Of a DNA stretch of 36,684 nucleotides, positions 27,775 through 35,990 are shown in pieces (position 1 is the stretch's first letter; every line of letters begins with the position of its first letter). Origin of the DNA: Actinomycetes bacterium (lineage in GTDB: Bacteria; Actinomycetota; Acidimicrobiia; Acidimicrobiales; JABEUL01); contig JAJYDO010000024.1 of assembly GCA_021777355.1 (NCBI GenBank), positions 1-36,684 on the forward strand, given 5' to 3'. The position numbers and the translations under genes were made by a program. A model generated the notes under the pieces. That model ran no database searches and was not told where the DNA came from. It saw nothing but the letters and a program-made list of their open reading frames with translations.

Positions 27775-28340
27775 CAGTTTCAACAGTTCCAGAGCCAAGA
27801 CTTAAAGAGCGCTTCAAGGGTGAAATTCGTGAGTCTCTGAAGTCTCAATTGGGCTTAAGAAATATTATGGAAGTTCCAACTTTGTCCAAAATTGTTATCA
27901 ATATGGGCGTCGGGAGAGCCACGCAGCAGCAGTCGCTAATGGATGGAGCTTTAAGGGATTTGGAAAGAATTTCAGGACAAAAACCACTGGTGACAAAGGC
28001 GAAGAAGTCAATTTCTCAGTTCAAATTAAGAGAAGGCAACCCTATTGGGGCCAAAGTTACTTTGCGTGGCAATCGGATGTGGGAGTTTTACGACAGGCTG
28101 GTTGCCGTTTCAATACCTAGAATCCGAGACTTCAGAGGATTAAGCCCCAAGTCATTTGACGGAAGAGGAAATTACACCTTTGGCGTTAATGAACAGTTGA
28201 TCTTTCCCGAGATTGACTACGACTCCATAGATACGACCAGGGGAATGGATATAACAATAGTAACGACTGCAAAATCAGACGAGGAAGGCAAGGCACTTTT
28301 GGTTGCTCTTGGCTTCCCGTTCCGACGTGAAGGAAATTAA
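27771..28340 (+). CDS. rplE: 50S ribosomal protein L5 (uL5)
   Basis: L5 binds 5S rRNA and forms part of the central protuberance. From ATG 27771 the product is 189 residues. It has [15 protein letters not shown] near the start, then [34 protein letters not shown] and [20 protein letters not shown]. The start overlaps the rplX stop (ATGA); an upstream GTG would add five unrelated residues. rpsZ follows after 7 bp. Confidence 0.97.
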   Translation: MTVSTVPEPRLKERFKGEIRESLKSQLGLRNIMEVPTLSKIVINMGVGRATQQQSLMDGALRDLERISGQKPLVTKAKKSISQFKLREGNPIGAKVTLRGNRMWEFYDRLVAVSIPRIRDFRGLSPKSFDGRGNYTFGVNEQLIFPEIDYDSIDTTRGMDITIVTTAKSDEEGKALLVALGFPFRREGN

Positions 28341-28347
28341 GGATAAA

Positions 28348-28533
28348 ATGGCCAAGAAGGCATTAGTTCAAAAGCAGCAGAAAACACCTAAATATAAGGT
28401 GCGAGGATACACGCGCTGTCAACGCTGTGGGCGACCCAAGGCGGTCTTTAAACAGTTCGGCCTTTGCAGAATTTGCCTGCGTGAGATGGTTCATAACGGT
28501 GAAATTCCCGGCGTCACCAAGGCAAGCTGGTAG
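28348..28533 (+). CDS. rpsZ: 30S ribosomal protein S14, zinc-binding type Z (uS14)
   Basis: The 61-residue length and the four cysteines C24, C27, C40 and C43 (CQRC and CRIC) identify the short zinc-containing S14 placed between rplE and rpsH in Gram-positive bacteria. The protein starts [20 protein letters not shown] and ends in the usual ITKASW-type motif (VTKASW). Start ATG 28348 follows AAGGA; earlier in-frame codons would overlap rplE and add a non-homologous leader. Confidence 0.97.
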   Translation: MAKKALVQKQQKTPKYKVRGYTRCQRCGRPKAVFKQFGLCRICLREMVHNGEIPGVTKASW

Positions 28534-28544
28534 GTGATGAATAA

Positions 28545-28949
28545 ATGAGTATGACTGATCCGATTGCTGACATGTTGACAAGAATCAGAAACGCAAATAT
28601 GTCAATGAGACCCACCGTGAGAATGCCTGGGTCAAAGTTGAAAGAAGCGTTGGCTGAAATCCTGGTAAGGGAGGGTTACATAGCCTCTTACAGGAGGGTA
28701 ACTCCAGACAGAGGACCCGGAAATATTTTGGAGTTGGTTTTGAAATATTCTTCCAGTCGTGAAAGGACTATTGGAGGACTAAAGCGCGTATCTAAGCCCG
28801 GGTTGAGGATCTATGCAAGTGCAGACCAGATTCCCAGGGTTTTAGGTGGGATGGGCGTAGCAGTCCTGTCTACATCGAAAGGATTAATGACCGACGCAGA
28901 GGCCAGAAGGTCTCACATTGGCGGAGAAGTTCTCTGCCATGTGTGGTAG
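28545..28949 (+). CDS. rpsH: 30S ribosomal protein S8 (uS8)
   Basis: S8 is a key 16S-binding protein of the 30S platform and, in E. coli, the translational repressor of the spc operon. The 134-residue product has [15 protein letters not shown] (4-18), the [13 protein letters not shown] segment (78-90) and the C-terminal [27 protein letters not shown]. The ATG is preceded by AGGTGATG. There is a 23-bp gap to rplF. Confidence 0.97.
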   Translation: MSMTDPIADMLTRIRNANMSMRPTVRMPGSKLKEALAEILVREGYIASYRRVTPDRGPGNILELVLKYSSSRERTIGGLKRVSKPGLRIYASADQIPRVLGGMGVAVLSTSKGLMTDAEARRSHIGGEVLCHVW

Positions 28950-28972
28950 TTGAGGAATAGGAAGGCAAGGAA

Positions 28973-29512
28973 ATGTCCAGGATTGGGCGATCCCCCATAT
29001 CATTACCTTCAGGGGTAAAAGTCGAGATTTCAGAGGGGACCGTCAAAGTTGACGGGTCTCTTGGTTCACTTTCGCGCACTTTACCTGGTGAGATAAGTGT
29101 AAAGCAAGACGGTGACACATTAGTAGTTCAAAGACAAAATGATGAGAGAATGCAAAGGGCTCTACACGGACTCACTAGATCTCTAATATCAAATATGGTG
29201 ACCGGAGTAACATCGGGTTTCACAAAAGAACTTGAGATTGTAGGCGTTGGTTACCGTGCTACGGCTAAAGGCGCCAATTTAATCGAACTAGCCCTAGGGT
29301 TTTCCCACCCTGTGGTTGTTAATGCTCCAGAGGGGATAACCTTCGAAGTTCCCTCTCCTACAAAGATAATTGTTAAGGGAATCGATAAGGAAAAGGTCGG
29401 CCAGGTTGCAGCCGACATAAGAAAGATTCGCAAGCCCGAACCTTACAAAGGAAAAGGTGTGAGATATCAAGGCGAGCGAGTGCTTAGGAAAGCAGGAAAG
29501 GCGGCTAAATGA
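28973..29512 (+). CDS. rplF: 50S ribosomal protein L6 (uL6)
   Basis: L6 lies near the sarcin-ricin loop where translational GTPases act. The 179-residue, two-domain product begins [18 protein letters not shown] and has [21 protein letters not shown] and the signature [31 protein letters not shown] precedes the ATG. It overlaps rplR by 4 nt. Confidence 0.97.
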   Translation: MSRIGRSPISLPSGVKVEISEGTVKVDGSLGSLSRTLPGEISVKQDGDTLVVQRQNDERMQRALHGLTRSLISNMVTGVTSGFTKELEIVGVGYRATAKGANLIELALGFSHPVVVNAPEGITFEVPSPTKIIVKGIDKEKVGQVAADIRKIRKPEPYKGKGVRYQGERVLRKAGKAAK

Positions 29513-29877
29513 GTAAAGCTAGCTCTTCACAAACAATGATATTGCGGAAAAAAAGGCACAGCCGGGTACGTGCAAATGTATCAGGCACCACAGAAAGACC
29601 CAGGCTTAGTGTATTTAGATCCTCTAAACATATTGTTGCCCAAGTTATAGACGACACGTCAGGCGCTACTTTGGCAAGCGCGTCAACGCATGAAGGCTCT
29701 TTAAAATCCGGAAAAACAAACGACGTTGATGCAGCTTTGAATATCGGAAAACTGGTGGCGCAAAGGGCCAAAGAAAAGGGCATAACCAGAGTCGTGTTCG
29801 ATCGTGGAGGTTTTGCCTATCATGGGCGAATTGCGGCAGTTGCCGACGGCGCCAGACAAGGCGGAATGGAGTTTTAA
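29509..29877 (+). CDS. rplR: 50S ribosomal protein L18 (uL18)
   Basis: L18 binds 5S rRNA together with L5. The 122-residue product has the Arg/Lys-rich start [20 protein letters not shown], then [15 protein letters not shown] and [22 protein letters not shown], ending in MEF. It overlaps rplF by 4 nt and rpsE by one base. Confidence 0.97.
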   Translation: MSKASSSQTMILRKKRHSRVRANVSGTTERPRLSVFRSSKHIVAQVIDDTSGATLASASTHEGSLKSGKTNDVDAALNIGKLVAQRAKEKGITRVVFDRGGFAYHGRIAAVADGARQGGMEF

Positions 29878-30434
29878 TGTCCGAGATTCAATATGAAGAG
29901 CGCACTATTCGGGTAAACCGTGTGGCTAAAGTTGTTAAAGGAGGCCGGAGATTTTCATTCACGGCACTTATGGTTGTAGGTGACGGCAACGGCAAAGTCG
30001 GTTTAGGATACGGAAAAGCCAAAGAAGCCGGGCTCGCTGTACAAAAGGGCATCGAAGAAGCCAAGCGCTCACTTTTTGATGTGCCTCTTGCCGGTTCAAC
30101 AATTACTCATCAGATAATTGGTGAAAGCGGAGCTGGAAGAGTACTACTGAAACCAGCCGCACCTGGAACCGGAGTTATTGCCGGCGGAGCGGCTCGGGCA
30201 ATTCTTGAGATGGCCGGAATCCACGATATCTTGGCCAAGTCTTTAGGTTCATCTAATGGAATAAATGTTGCCCATGCCACAATTGCCGGACTAAAAGCGT
30301 TGAAAAAGCCCGATGATATTGCACGTTTGAGGGGAAAGGCAGTTGAAGACGTCACCCCTTCAGGAGTATTGAAGGCCTACAGGGCAAAAAAGCATGAGAC
30401 CCACGTCGCAAGTTTGATTGAGGCGAATTCATAA
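29877..30434 (+). CDS. rpsE: 30S ribosomal protein S5 (uS5)
   Basis: S5 acts in decoding fidelity and mRNA unwinding with S3 and S4. The 185-residue product has [20 protein letters not shown] (15-34), the loop with [16 protein letters not shown] and [22 protein letters not shown]. No spectinomycin-resistance change is obvious in the VKGGR loop. It shares one base with rplR before and rpmD after. Confidence 0.97.
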   Translation: MSEIQYEERTIRVNRVAKVVKGGRRFSFTALMVVGDGNGKVGLGYGKAKEAGLAVQKGIEEAKRSLFDVPLAGSTITHQIIGESGAGRVLLKPAAPGTGVIAGGAARAILEMAGIHDILAKSLGSSNGINVAHATIAGLKALKKPDDIARLRGKAVEDVTPSGVLKAYRAKKHETHVASLIEANS

Positions 30435-30646
30435 TGACTGAGAAAATCAATCAATTAGTAGTAAGGCAAGTTAAGTCAACCATTGGGACCAAGCCCAAAA
30501 CACGCAAAACCGTGGTAGCACTTGGTTTAAGAAAAATCGGCCAAGTCAATATTCTTCCTGACCGACCTGAAATCAGAGGAATGTTGGCGCGAGTGCCTCA
30601 TTTAGTTGAAGTAACTGAAATTGAGGGTGAAACCTCTAAGGAATAA
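30434..30646 (+). CDS. rpmD: 50S ribosomal protein L30 (uL30)
   Basis: This small 70-residue protein has the bacterial L30 core: LVVRQVKSTIGTKPKTRKTV, LGLRKIGQVNILPDRPEIRGM, and a terminal VPHLVEVTEIEG strand. It overlaps rpsE by one base (TAATG). A 37-bp gap with AGGAGG leads to rplO. Confidence 0.96.
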   Translation: MTEKINQLVVRQVKSTIGTKPKTRKTVVALGLRKIGQVNILPDRPEIRGMLARVPHLVEVTEIEGETSKE

Positions 30647-30683
30647 ATAGCGCGAGTGTTGACTTGCGTAGGAGGAACGGAAA

Positions 30684-31172
30684 ATGAAAGTTCATGAACT
30701 ATCTCCAGCACCTGGATCAAAAAGACCTAAAAGAAGAGTAGCTAGAGGAATCGGCGGCAAGGGCGGGAAAACTGCCGGACGCGGAACCAAGGGCCAAAAG
30801 GCGCGCAATAATGTCAAACTTGGTTTTGAGGGAGGCCAGCTTCCGCTGACCCAAAGGATCCCAAAACTAAGAGGATTTAGGAATCCTTTTCAGGTGAGGT
30901 ACAACGTAATAAATTTAGACGACCTCATGTCGTTTGAAGGAAATGACATTAACCCTGATACCTTGCGCCAAAGCGGCTTATTGCGGGCAAATGGAATGGT
31001 GAAAATTTTGGGAAGAGGCAGCGCCTCTCGGGCCTTTAATTTCAAGGTCCATGCCATTTCGGCTTCGGCAAAACACAGCGTCGAGGCAGCCGGAGGGACT
31101 GTTGAAATTTTGCCACCGCCTTTCGGCAACGGTCGCCCCGCAGCTTCCGGAAATGCGTTAAGTAACCGATAG
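30684..31172 (+). CDS. rplO: 50S ribosomal protein L15 (uL15)
   Basis: L15 is a late-assembly 50S protein. The 162-residue product begins MKVHELSPAPGSKRPKRRVARG, here with a slightly longer basic stretch, followed by GKGGKTAGRGTKGQKARN, FEGGQLPLTQRIPKLRGF and a C-terminal domain with HAISASAKHSVEAAGG. GTAGGAGGAA is the ribosome site. secY follows after 53 bp. Confidence 0.96.
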   Translation: MKVHELSPAPGSKRPKRRVARGIGGKGGKTAGRGTKGQKARNNVKLGFEGGQLPLTQRIPKLRGFRNPFQVRYNVINLDDLMSFEGNDINPDTLRQSGLLRANGMVKILGRGSASRAFNFKVHAISASAKHSVEAAGGTVEILPPPFGNGRPAASGNALSNR

Positions 31173-31225
31173 GTATTTTGAAAGGTGCATCTATCGGCAG
31201 TCAGTTTTGATAAAGAGGTAGTGTA

Positions 31226-32512
31226 ATGCTGTCGCGCCTGGCAAACATTTTCAAGATTGCGGACTTAAGAAAAAAGGTACTTTTTACGCTTTTTATTGTC
31301 GCCATGTACCAACTCGGCGCTAACATCCCTGTTCCCGGTGTTGACATCCATCAGCTCCAGGCCCTGAAGACCCAAGCTCAACAGAACGGTATCTTGGCAT
31401 ATTTGAGCCTTTTCACTGGTGGAGCTATCACCAGAATGGCGGTATTTGGTCTTGGGATTATGCCTTACATCACAAGTTCAATTATCATTCAGATGCTTAC
31501 CACCGCTATTCCAAAGCTTGAGCAGTGGAGAGATGAAGGACCTATCGGGCAAAAGAAACTTACCCAGACTACAAGGTATTTAACAGTAGCTTTGGCTTTG
31601 ATGCAGGCTTCGGGTTTGACATATGCATTTCACTCAGGCGGACTTTTCTCGTCGTCGAGCGGAACTGATTTGATTCCGGACTGGAACTTCCCGAGAGCAG
31701 CTTACATTGTTCTTACCCTTACGGCAGGAACGGCTTTTGTCATGTGGCTTGGCGAGCTAATTACCGAGCATGGCATAGGAAACGGAATGTCAATTTTGAT
31801 TTTTGCCAATGTGGTATCAACCCTTCCCGGTGTCGGTGCCTTGGTCCTAAGCCAGGGAGGCGGCATCAAGTTTTCCGTCATCGTGGCACTGACTATTGCG
31901 ATGCTGGTTGCAATAGTATTTATAGAACAAGGGCAGCGGAGAATTCTGGTGGTTTATGCCAAGCGTATGCAAGGCCGCAAAATGTACGGAGGGCAATCCA
32001 ATTACATTCCGCTTAAGGTAAATCAAGCAGGAGTTATTCCGGTTATTTTTGCAAGCTCTATTTTATATATCCCAGTGCTTCTAAGTAACGTCATTCCTTG
32101 GAAGTCGATGAGAACATTTATTAGTCAGAATTTGCAGTCAACGAGCATGTATTACATATCCATTTATGGAGGACTTGTAATTTTGTTTGCATACTTTTTT
32201 GTCAGAGTCGTTTTCGATCCGTATCAGCAAAGTGAGATGATAAGAAAACAGGGTGGCTATATACCCGGATATCGACCCGGTCCACCCACCGAGCGATTCT
32301 TGACCAGAATTTTAAATAGAATAACTCTGCCGGGTTCTTTCTATCTTGCAATCTTTGCCATTTTGCCGGCAATCCCACTTATCTACTGGCACATCACCCA
32401 GGTTCCGTTCTACGGAACAACAGTACTTATTGCAGTAGGTGTCTCTCTCGCCACGCTGCAGCAAATCGATTCACAGTTGATGATGCGTAACTACGAGGGT
32501 TTCCTAAGTTAA
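31226..32512 (+). CDS. secY: Preprotein translocase subunit SecY
   Basis: SecY is the pore of the Sec channel in the cytoplasmic membrane. The 428-residue product has about ten transmembrane segments. Early signatures are DLRKKVLFTLFIVAMYQLGANIPVPGVD and GIMPYITSSIIIQ, and EHGIGNGMSIL is in the middle. The C-terminal cytoplasmic loop has PGYRPGPPTERFL and the end is SQLMMRNYEGFL. secE is at 5299. The stop is immediately followed by the adk GTG with no spacer. Confidence 0.97.
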   Translation: MLSRLANIFKIADLRKKVLFTLFIVAMYQLGANIPVPGVDIHQLQALKTQAQQNGILAYLSLFTGGAITRMAVFGLGIMPYITSSIIIQMLTTAIPKLEQWRDEGPIGQKKLTQTTRYLTVALALMQASGLTYAFHSGGLFSSSSGTDLIPDWNFPRAAYIVLTLTAGTAFVMWLGELITEHGIGNGMSILIFANVVSTLPGVGALVLSQGGGIKFSVIVALTIAMLVAIVFIEQGQRRILVVYAKRMQGRKMYGGQSNYIPLKVNQAGVIPVIFASSILYIPVLLSNVIPWKSMRTFISQNLQSTSMYYISIYGGLVILFAYFFVRVVFDPYQQSEMIRKQGGYIPGYRPGPPTERFLTRILNRITLPGSFYLAIFAILPAIPLIYWHITQVPFYGTTVLIAVGVSLATLQQIDSQLMMRNYEGFLS

Positions 32513-33187
32513 GTGTCAAGAGGAGCATTCCTTGTAATACTCGGCAAGCAGGGGGCCGGAAAAGGGACTCAATGTGTGCGCCTCGCTAGGAACTATGCCG
32601 TTCCACATGTTGCCACCGGGGACATGTTGCGATCCGAGGTTCGAGCAAAAACCGAGCTTGGCTTGAAGGCCAAAGCTGCCATGGACGCCGGAGAGTTGAT
32701 TCCTGATGAGGTAGTGACCGCCATGGTGGCATTGCGGCTGGATCGAGACGGTGCCATATCAAAGGGTTTTATCCTGGACGGGTACCCAAGGACAGTCGCA
32801 CAAGCAGAACAATTAGATACTCTCCTCGAACCTAGGAAACTAGATCTAGTAATTGACATTGAAGTGCCCACCGGAGTGGTTTTAAGAAGACTTGCAGCTA
32901 GAAGAGTATGCCTAGACTGCCAGGCTGTTTACTCTACTTCCTCTCCCCCTAAGGTGAATTGGACGTGTGATATCTGCGGCGGGGAGGTTGTTCAAAGAGA
33001 CGATGACACCGAGGTCGCAATTTTGAGAAGACTTAATTTATACGAAGAGGAAACGGCTCCCTTAATAGATTTTTATTCGAAAAAAGGGATACTGACCACA
33101 ATTAATGGCGTGGGCTCCACGGAAGTTGTTACTCAGAGAATGATAAAAGAGATTGATCTGGCACTAAAGAATGCAGGTGATACATGA
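32513..33187 (+). CDS. adk: Adenylate kinase
   Basis: The enzyme interconverts ATP plus AMP with two ADP. The 224-residue product has the P-loop GKQGAGKGTQ (11-20), ATGDMLR (34-40), GFILDGYPRT (85-94) and a long LID domain. Four cysteines there, C133, C136, C152 and C155, form a structural zinc site. GTG start directly abutting secY, with AGTTAAG as a poor ribosome site, implying coupling. It overlaps map by 4 nt. secY-adk-map is a standard bacterial arrangement. Confidence 0.97.
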   Translation: MSRGAFLVILGKQGAGKGTQCVRLARNYAVPHVATGDMLRSEVRAKTELGLKAKAAMDAGELIPDEVVTAMVALRLDRDGAISKGFILDGYPRTVAQAEQLDTLLEPRKLDLVIDIEVPTGVVLRRLAARRVCLDCQAVYSTSSPPKVNWTCDICGGEVVQRDDDTEVAILRRLNLYEEETAPLIDFYSKKGILTTINGVGSTEVVTQRMIKEIDLALKNAGDT

Positions 33188-33924
33188 TCAGAAACCCGGA
33201 TGAACTCAAGAAAATGAGGAAGGCCGGAATAGTAGTCGCGGAAATTCACGAAAAGATCAGAGAAGCCATCAAGCCCGGCATCACGACCCTTGAACTGGAC
33301 GAAATTTCACGGAAAGTGCTCGAGAAAAGAGGCGCCAAGTCAAACTTTCTTGGATATCATGGTTTCCCTGCAACTATCTGTACATCACCAAATGACATGA
33401 TTGTCCATGGAATTCCAGGATCATACAGGCTTAAAGACGGCGACTTAATATCGATTGACTGTGGAGCCATCATTGAGGGCTACCACGGAGATGCAGCCTT
33501 TTCAACAGGAGTGGGAGAGATATCAAAGGAGACCGAACGGCTCATAAATACCACCGAGGCCAGTCTTTATGCCGGGATAGATAAGATGGTGGCTGGAAAC
33601 AGGCTTCACGAAATTGGCAGAGCCGTCCAAGAAGTTGCTGAAAAGGCAGGTTATAGCGTTGTCAGGGAGTATGTGGGACATGCAATAGGAACCGAAATGC
33701 ACGAAGAACCCCAAGTTCCCAACTACTGGCCGGGAAGACCGGGACCCACTCTTAAAGTCGGCCATGTCTTCGCAATCGAACCCATGGTCAATGCCGGGGG
33801 TTACCTAACGCGAGTATTAGAGGACAATTGGAGCGTAGTGACTGCTGACGGTTCTCTTTCAGCTCATTTCGAGCACACGATAGCGGTGACTGAAAATGGA
33901 CCGGAAGTATTGACACTCCCTTGA
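33184..33924 (+). CDS. map: Methionine aminopeptidase, type I
   Basis: MetAP removes the initiator methionine from new proteins. The 246-residue length fits the short type Ia form without an N-terminal zinc domain. The metal ligands are visible: D92 (in SIDCGAI), D103 (GYHGDAAF), H166 (YVGHAIG), E199 (FAIEPM) and E230 (AHFEHT); H75 (IVHGIP) is the conserved substrate-side His. The ATG overlaps the adk stop. The end of the gene contains the -35 box of the next promoter. Confidence 0.97.
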   Translation: MIRNPDELKKMRKAGIVVAEIHEKIREAIKPGITTLELDEISRKVLEKRGAKSNFLGYHGFPATICTSPNDMIVHGIPGSYRLKDGDLISIDCGAIIEGYHGDAAFSTGVGEISKETERLINTTEASLYAGIDKMVAGNRLHEIGRAVQEVAEKAGYSVVREYVGHAIGTEMHEEPQVPNYWPGRPGPTLKVGHVFAIEPMVNAGGYLTRVLEDNWSVVTADGSLSAHFEHTIAVTENGPEVLTLP

Positions 33925-33938
33925 CGTGCTATGATATT
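33910..33938 (+). promoter_or_regulatory. Predicted upstream promoter of the infA-rpmJ-rpsM-rpoA unit
   Basis: TTGACA (33910-33915), inside the end of map, is followed after 17 bp by GATATT (33933-33938). An overlapping extended -10, TGCTATGAT (33927-33935), is also present, with shorter spacing. A 6-bp hairpin AAACGC-gtca-GCGTTT lies downstream at 33959-33974. Sequence prediction only. Confidence 0.5.
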
Positions 33939-34008
33939 AGTTCGCGCCAATCGTTATTAAACGCGTCAGCGTTTGTCTCTTCGGTTTGGCGTCCCAAGAG
34001 TTCTGTTA

Positions 34009-34036
34009 TTGACAGTTTAGCCCTAACCCATATGAA
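34009..34036 (+). promoter_or_regulatory. Predicted second promoter close to infA
   Basis: A perfect TTGACA (34009-34014) is followed after 16 bp by TATGAA (34031-34036), giving a predicted start about 20 nt before infA. With the promoter at 33910 this would be a tandem pair. Prediction only. Confidence 0.45.
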
Positions 34037-34064
34037 GGTGGTGTATTTGTGAAAAAGGATGTGT

Positions 34065-34298
34065 GTGGCTAGTTTGCCCAATTCAAAAGAAGAGGCCATA
34101 GTGCTTGAAGGCACTGTAGTGGAGCCATTGCCAAATGCAATGTTCAGAGTGGAACTTGAAAATGGTCACAAAATACTGGCCCATTCTTCTGGAAAAATGA
34201 GGATGCATCGAATCCGAATATTACCGGGAGACAAGGTTCAAGTTGAAATCACTCCTTATGACCTCACCAGAGGCCGAATCACCTATAGGTATAGATAA
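34065..34298 (+). CDS. infA: Translation initiation factor IF-1
   Basis: IF-1 blocks the A site during initiation. The single OB-fold product has [40 protein letters not shown] and [12 protein letters not shown], the standard family pattern. I chose GTG 34065 (77 residues, starting [10 protein letters not shown] after Met) because AAGGA at 34055-34059 is well spaced for it. The in-frame ATG at 34059 (79 residues) overlaps that site but cannot be excluded. It leads a unit with rpmJ, rpsM, rpsK, rpsD and rpoA. Confidence 0.95.
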   Translation: MASLPNSKEEAIVLEGTVVEPLPNAMFRVELENGHKILAHSSGKMRMHRIRILPGDKVQVEITPYDLTRGRITYRYR

Positions 34299-34327
34299 AC
34301 AGAGAAGTTTAAACGAGGAATTTGATT

Positions 34328-34441
34328 ATGAAAGTTCGCCCTAGCGTAAAAGCTATATGTGAAAAATGCAAAGTAATAAGAAGACACGGTGTTGTCATGG
34401 TTATATGTGATAACCCGAGGCACAAGCAGAGACAAGGATAG
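34328..34441 (+). CDS. rpmJ: 50S ribosomal protein L36 (bL36)
   Basis: The 37-residue product begins [20 protein letters not shown] and has the zinc ligands C11, C14, C27 and H32 of the classical zinc-type L36. An ACGAGGAA ribosome site precedes the ATG. The stop lies 2 bp before rpsM. Placement between infA and rpsM is conserved in most bacteria. Confidence 0.97.
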   Translation: MKVRPSVKAICEKCKVIRRHGVVMVICDNPRHKQRQG

Positions 34442-34443
34442 TA

Positions 34444-34821
34444 ATGGCACGTATTGCAGGAGTTGACATCCCGAGAGACAAGCGAGTTGAAGTCTCACTT
34501 ACTTACATTTATGGAATAGGCAGGTCTGAATCCCTGCGAATATGTCAGGCAACGGAAATAATAAAAGACACCAGAGTAAGAGATCTAACCGACGAAGAAG
34601 TTAACAAACTCAGATCTTGGATAGATGCCAACTTGAAGGTTGAAGGTGATCTTAGACGTGATGTCGCAGGAGACATAAAGCGCAAAATGGAGATCGGTTG
34701 CTACCAAGGAATTCGGCACAGGCGAGGTCTTCCGGTTCATGGACAGAGGACTCATACGAATGCACGAACGAGAAAAGGTCCCAAGAAGACAGTAGCCGGG
34801 AAGAAGAAAGTTAAGAAGTAA
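34444..34821 (+). CDS. rpsM: 30S ribosomal protein S13 (uS13)
   Basis: S13 contacts P-site tRNA and bridges the subunits. The 125-residue product begins [20 protein letters not shown] and has [32 protein letters not shown] and [22 protein letters not shown] at the basic C-terminus. ACAAGGATAGTA is the ribosome site, overlapping the rpmJ end. Confidence 0.97.
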   Translation: MARIAGVDIPRDKRVEVSLTYIYGIGRSESLRICQATEIIKDTRVRDLTDEEVNKLRSWIDANLKVEGDLRRDVAGDIKRKMEIGCYQGIRHRRGLPVHGQRTHTNARTRKGPKKTVAGKKKVKK

Positions 34822-34877
34822 AGGTTCTCAGTGGAACTGCCAACTACCTATACATACATAAAGAGGAATTAATAAAT

Positions 34878-35279
34878 ATGGCTAAGCCAAAACCAGGAGC
34901 AGCGAGAAGACCGAGAAAGAGGGAACGTAAGCACGTTTCCAATGGAATCGCGCATATTAAAAGTTCGTTTAACAACACAATCGTGTCTATTACAGACACT
35001 GATGGCAATGTGCTTGCTTGGTCATCCGCTGGGAATGTCGGATTCAAAGGATCAAGAAAGTCGACCCCCTATGCGGCCCAGATGGCAGCAGAAGCATGTG
35101 CGAAAAGAGCAATGGAACACGGGATCCAGCGGGTAGACGTTTTAGTCAGAGGTCCGGGATCCGGTCGAGAGACAGCGGTTCGATCTTTAGTGGCCGCTGG
35201 AATTGAAATTATTTCAACAAAAGATGTTACGCCGGTTCCTCACAATGGATGCCGTCCGAAAAAGCGCCGCAGGGTTTGA
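34878..35279 (+). CDS. rpsK: 30S ribosomal protein S11 (uS11)
   Basis: S11 forms the platform near the E site. The 133-residue product has [15 protein letters not shown] (27-41), [23 protein letters not shown] and [14 protein letters not shown], ending [10 protein letters not shown]. The first 20 residues are a basic extension common in actinobacteria. AAAGAGGAAT precedes the ATG. 32 bp separate it from rpsD. Confidence 0.97.
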   Translation: MAKPKPGAARRPRKRERKHVSNGIAHIKSSFNNTIVSITDTDGNVLAWSSAGNVGFKGSRKSTPYAAQMAAEACAKRAMEHGIQRVDVLVRGPGSGRETAVRSLVAAGIEIISTKDVTPVPHNGCRPKKRRRV

Positions 35280-35311
35280 GAGTTAGAACGAAGGATAAGT
35301 AAAGGAAATTT

Positions 35312-35938
35312 ATGGCACGTTACACAGGTCCGGTTTGTCGACTCTGCCGTCGAGAGAAGACCAAGCTGTTTTTAAAGGGAGCAAAATGTGACACCGCTAA
35401 GTGTCCCATGGAAAAAAGGCCCTACCCTCCGGGCGAGCATGGTCGCGACCGCATGCGGCAAGGCTCGGAGTACCTCAACCAGCTGAGGGAGAAGCAAAAG
35501 GCCCGTCGAATCTACGGCGTATTAGAGTCGCAGTTCGTCAAAAACTACGAAGAGGCCAACAGGGTCACGGGAATCACCGGTGAAACACTCCTTAGAATTC
35601 TTGAAACTCGACTTGACAATGTGTGCTTCAGAGCACTTTGGGGCGCCTCAAGGTCACAAGCAAGGCAATTGGTTCGCCATGGGCATGTATTGGTAAACGG
35701 GAAAAGGGTAACAATTCCCAGTTATCGAGTCCGCCAAGGTGAAGTTATCACGCTAAGTCCCAAAGCTAGAACATTCATCACTGTCAGGCATAATTTAGAC
35801 ACTATTGATCGCCCAATAGTTCCCTGGTTAGAGGCGTCAAGTGATCGTTTTGAAATTACTGTTCTCAATATGCCCCTTAGGGAACATGTAGACGCCCCGG
35901 TCAGAGAACAGCTAATCGTCGAGTTGTACTCGAAATAA
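35312..35938 (+). CDS. rpsD: 30S ribosomal protein S4 (uS4), zinc-type
   Basis: S4 starts 16S folding and, in E. coli, represses the alpha operon. The 208-residue product has the N-terminal cysteine set C9, C12, C26 and C31, found in zinc-binding S4, then KRPYPPGEHG. The S4 RNA-binding domain has LETRLDNVCFRALWGASRSQARQLV and GHVLVNGKRV. It ends in QLIVELYSK. It precedes rpoA by 52 bp, the usual Gram-positive order. Confidence 0.97.
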   Translation: MARYTGPVCRLCRREKTKLFLKGAKCDTAKCPMEKRPYPPGEHGRDRMRQGSEYLNQLREKQKARRIYGVLESQFVKNYEEANRVTGITGETLLRILETRLDNVCFRALWGASRSQARQLVRHGHVLVNGKRVTIPSYRVRQGEVITLSPKARTFITVRHNLDTIDRPIVPWLEASSDRFEITVLNMPLREHVDAPVREQLIVELYSK

Positions 35939-35990
35939 TTAATTTCCAATTTCCCACTAAATAGATTTCCATGAAGGAGTCACAAGTTTA

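Noticed and set aside
28303-28347. Longer start for S14
   Set aside because: The added residues overlap rplE; the 61-residue form from 28348 is the exact type-Z length.
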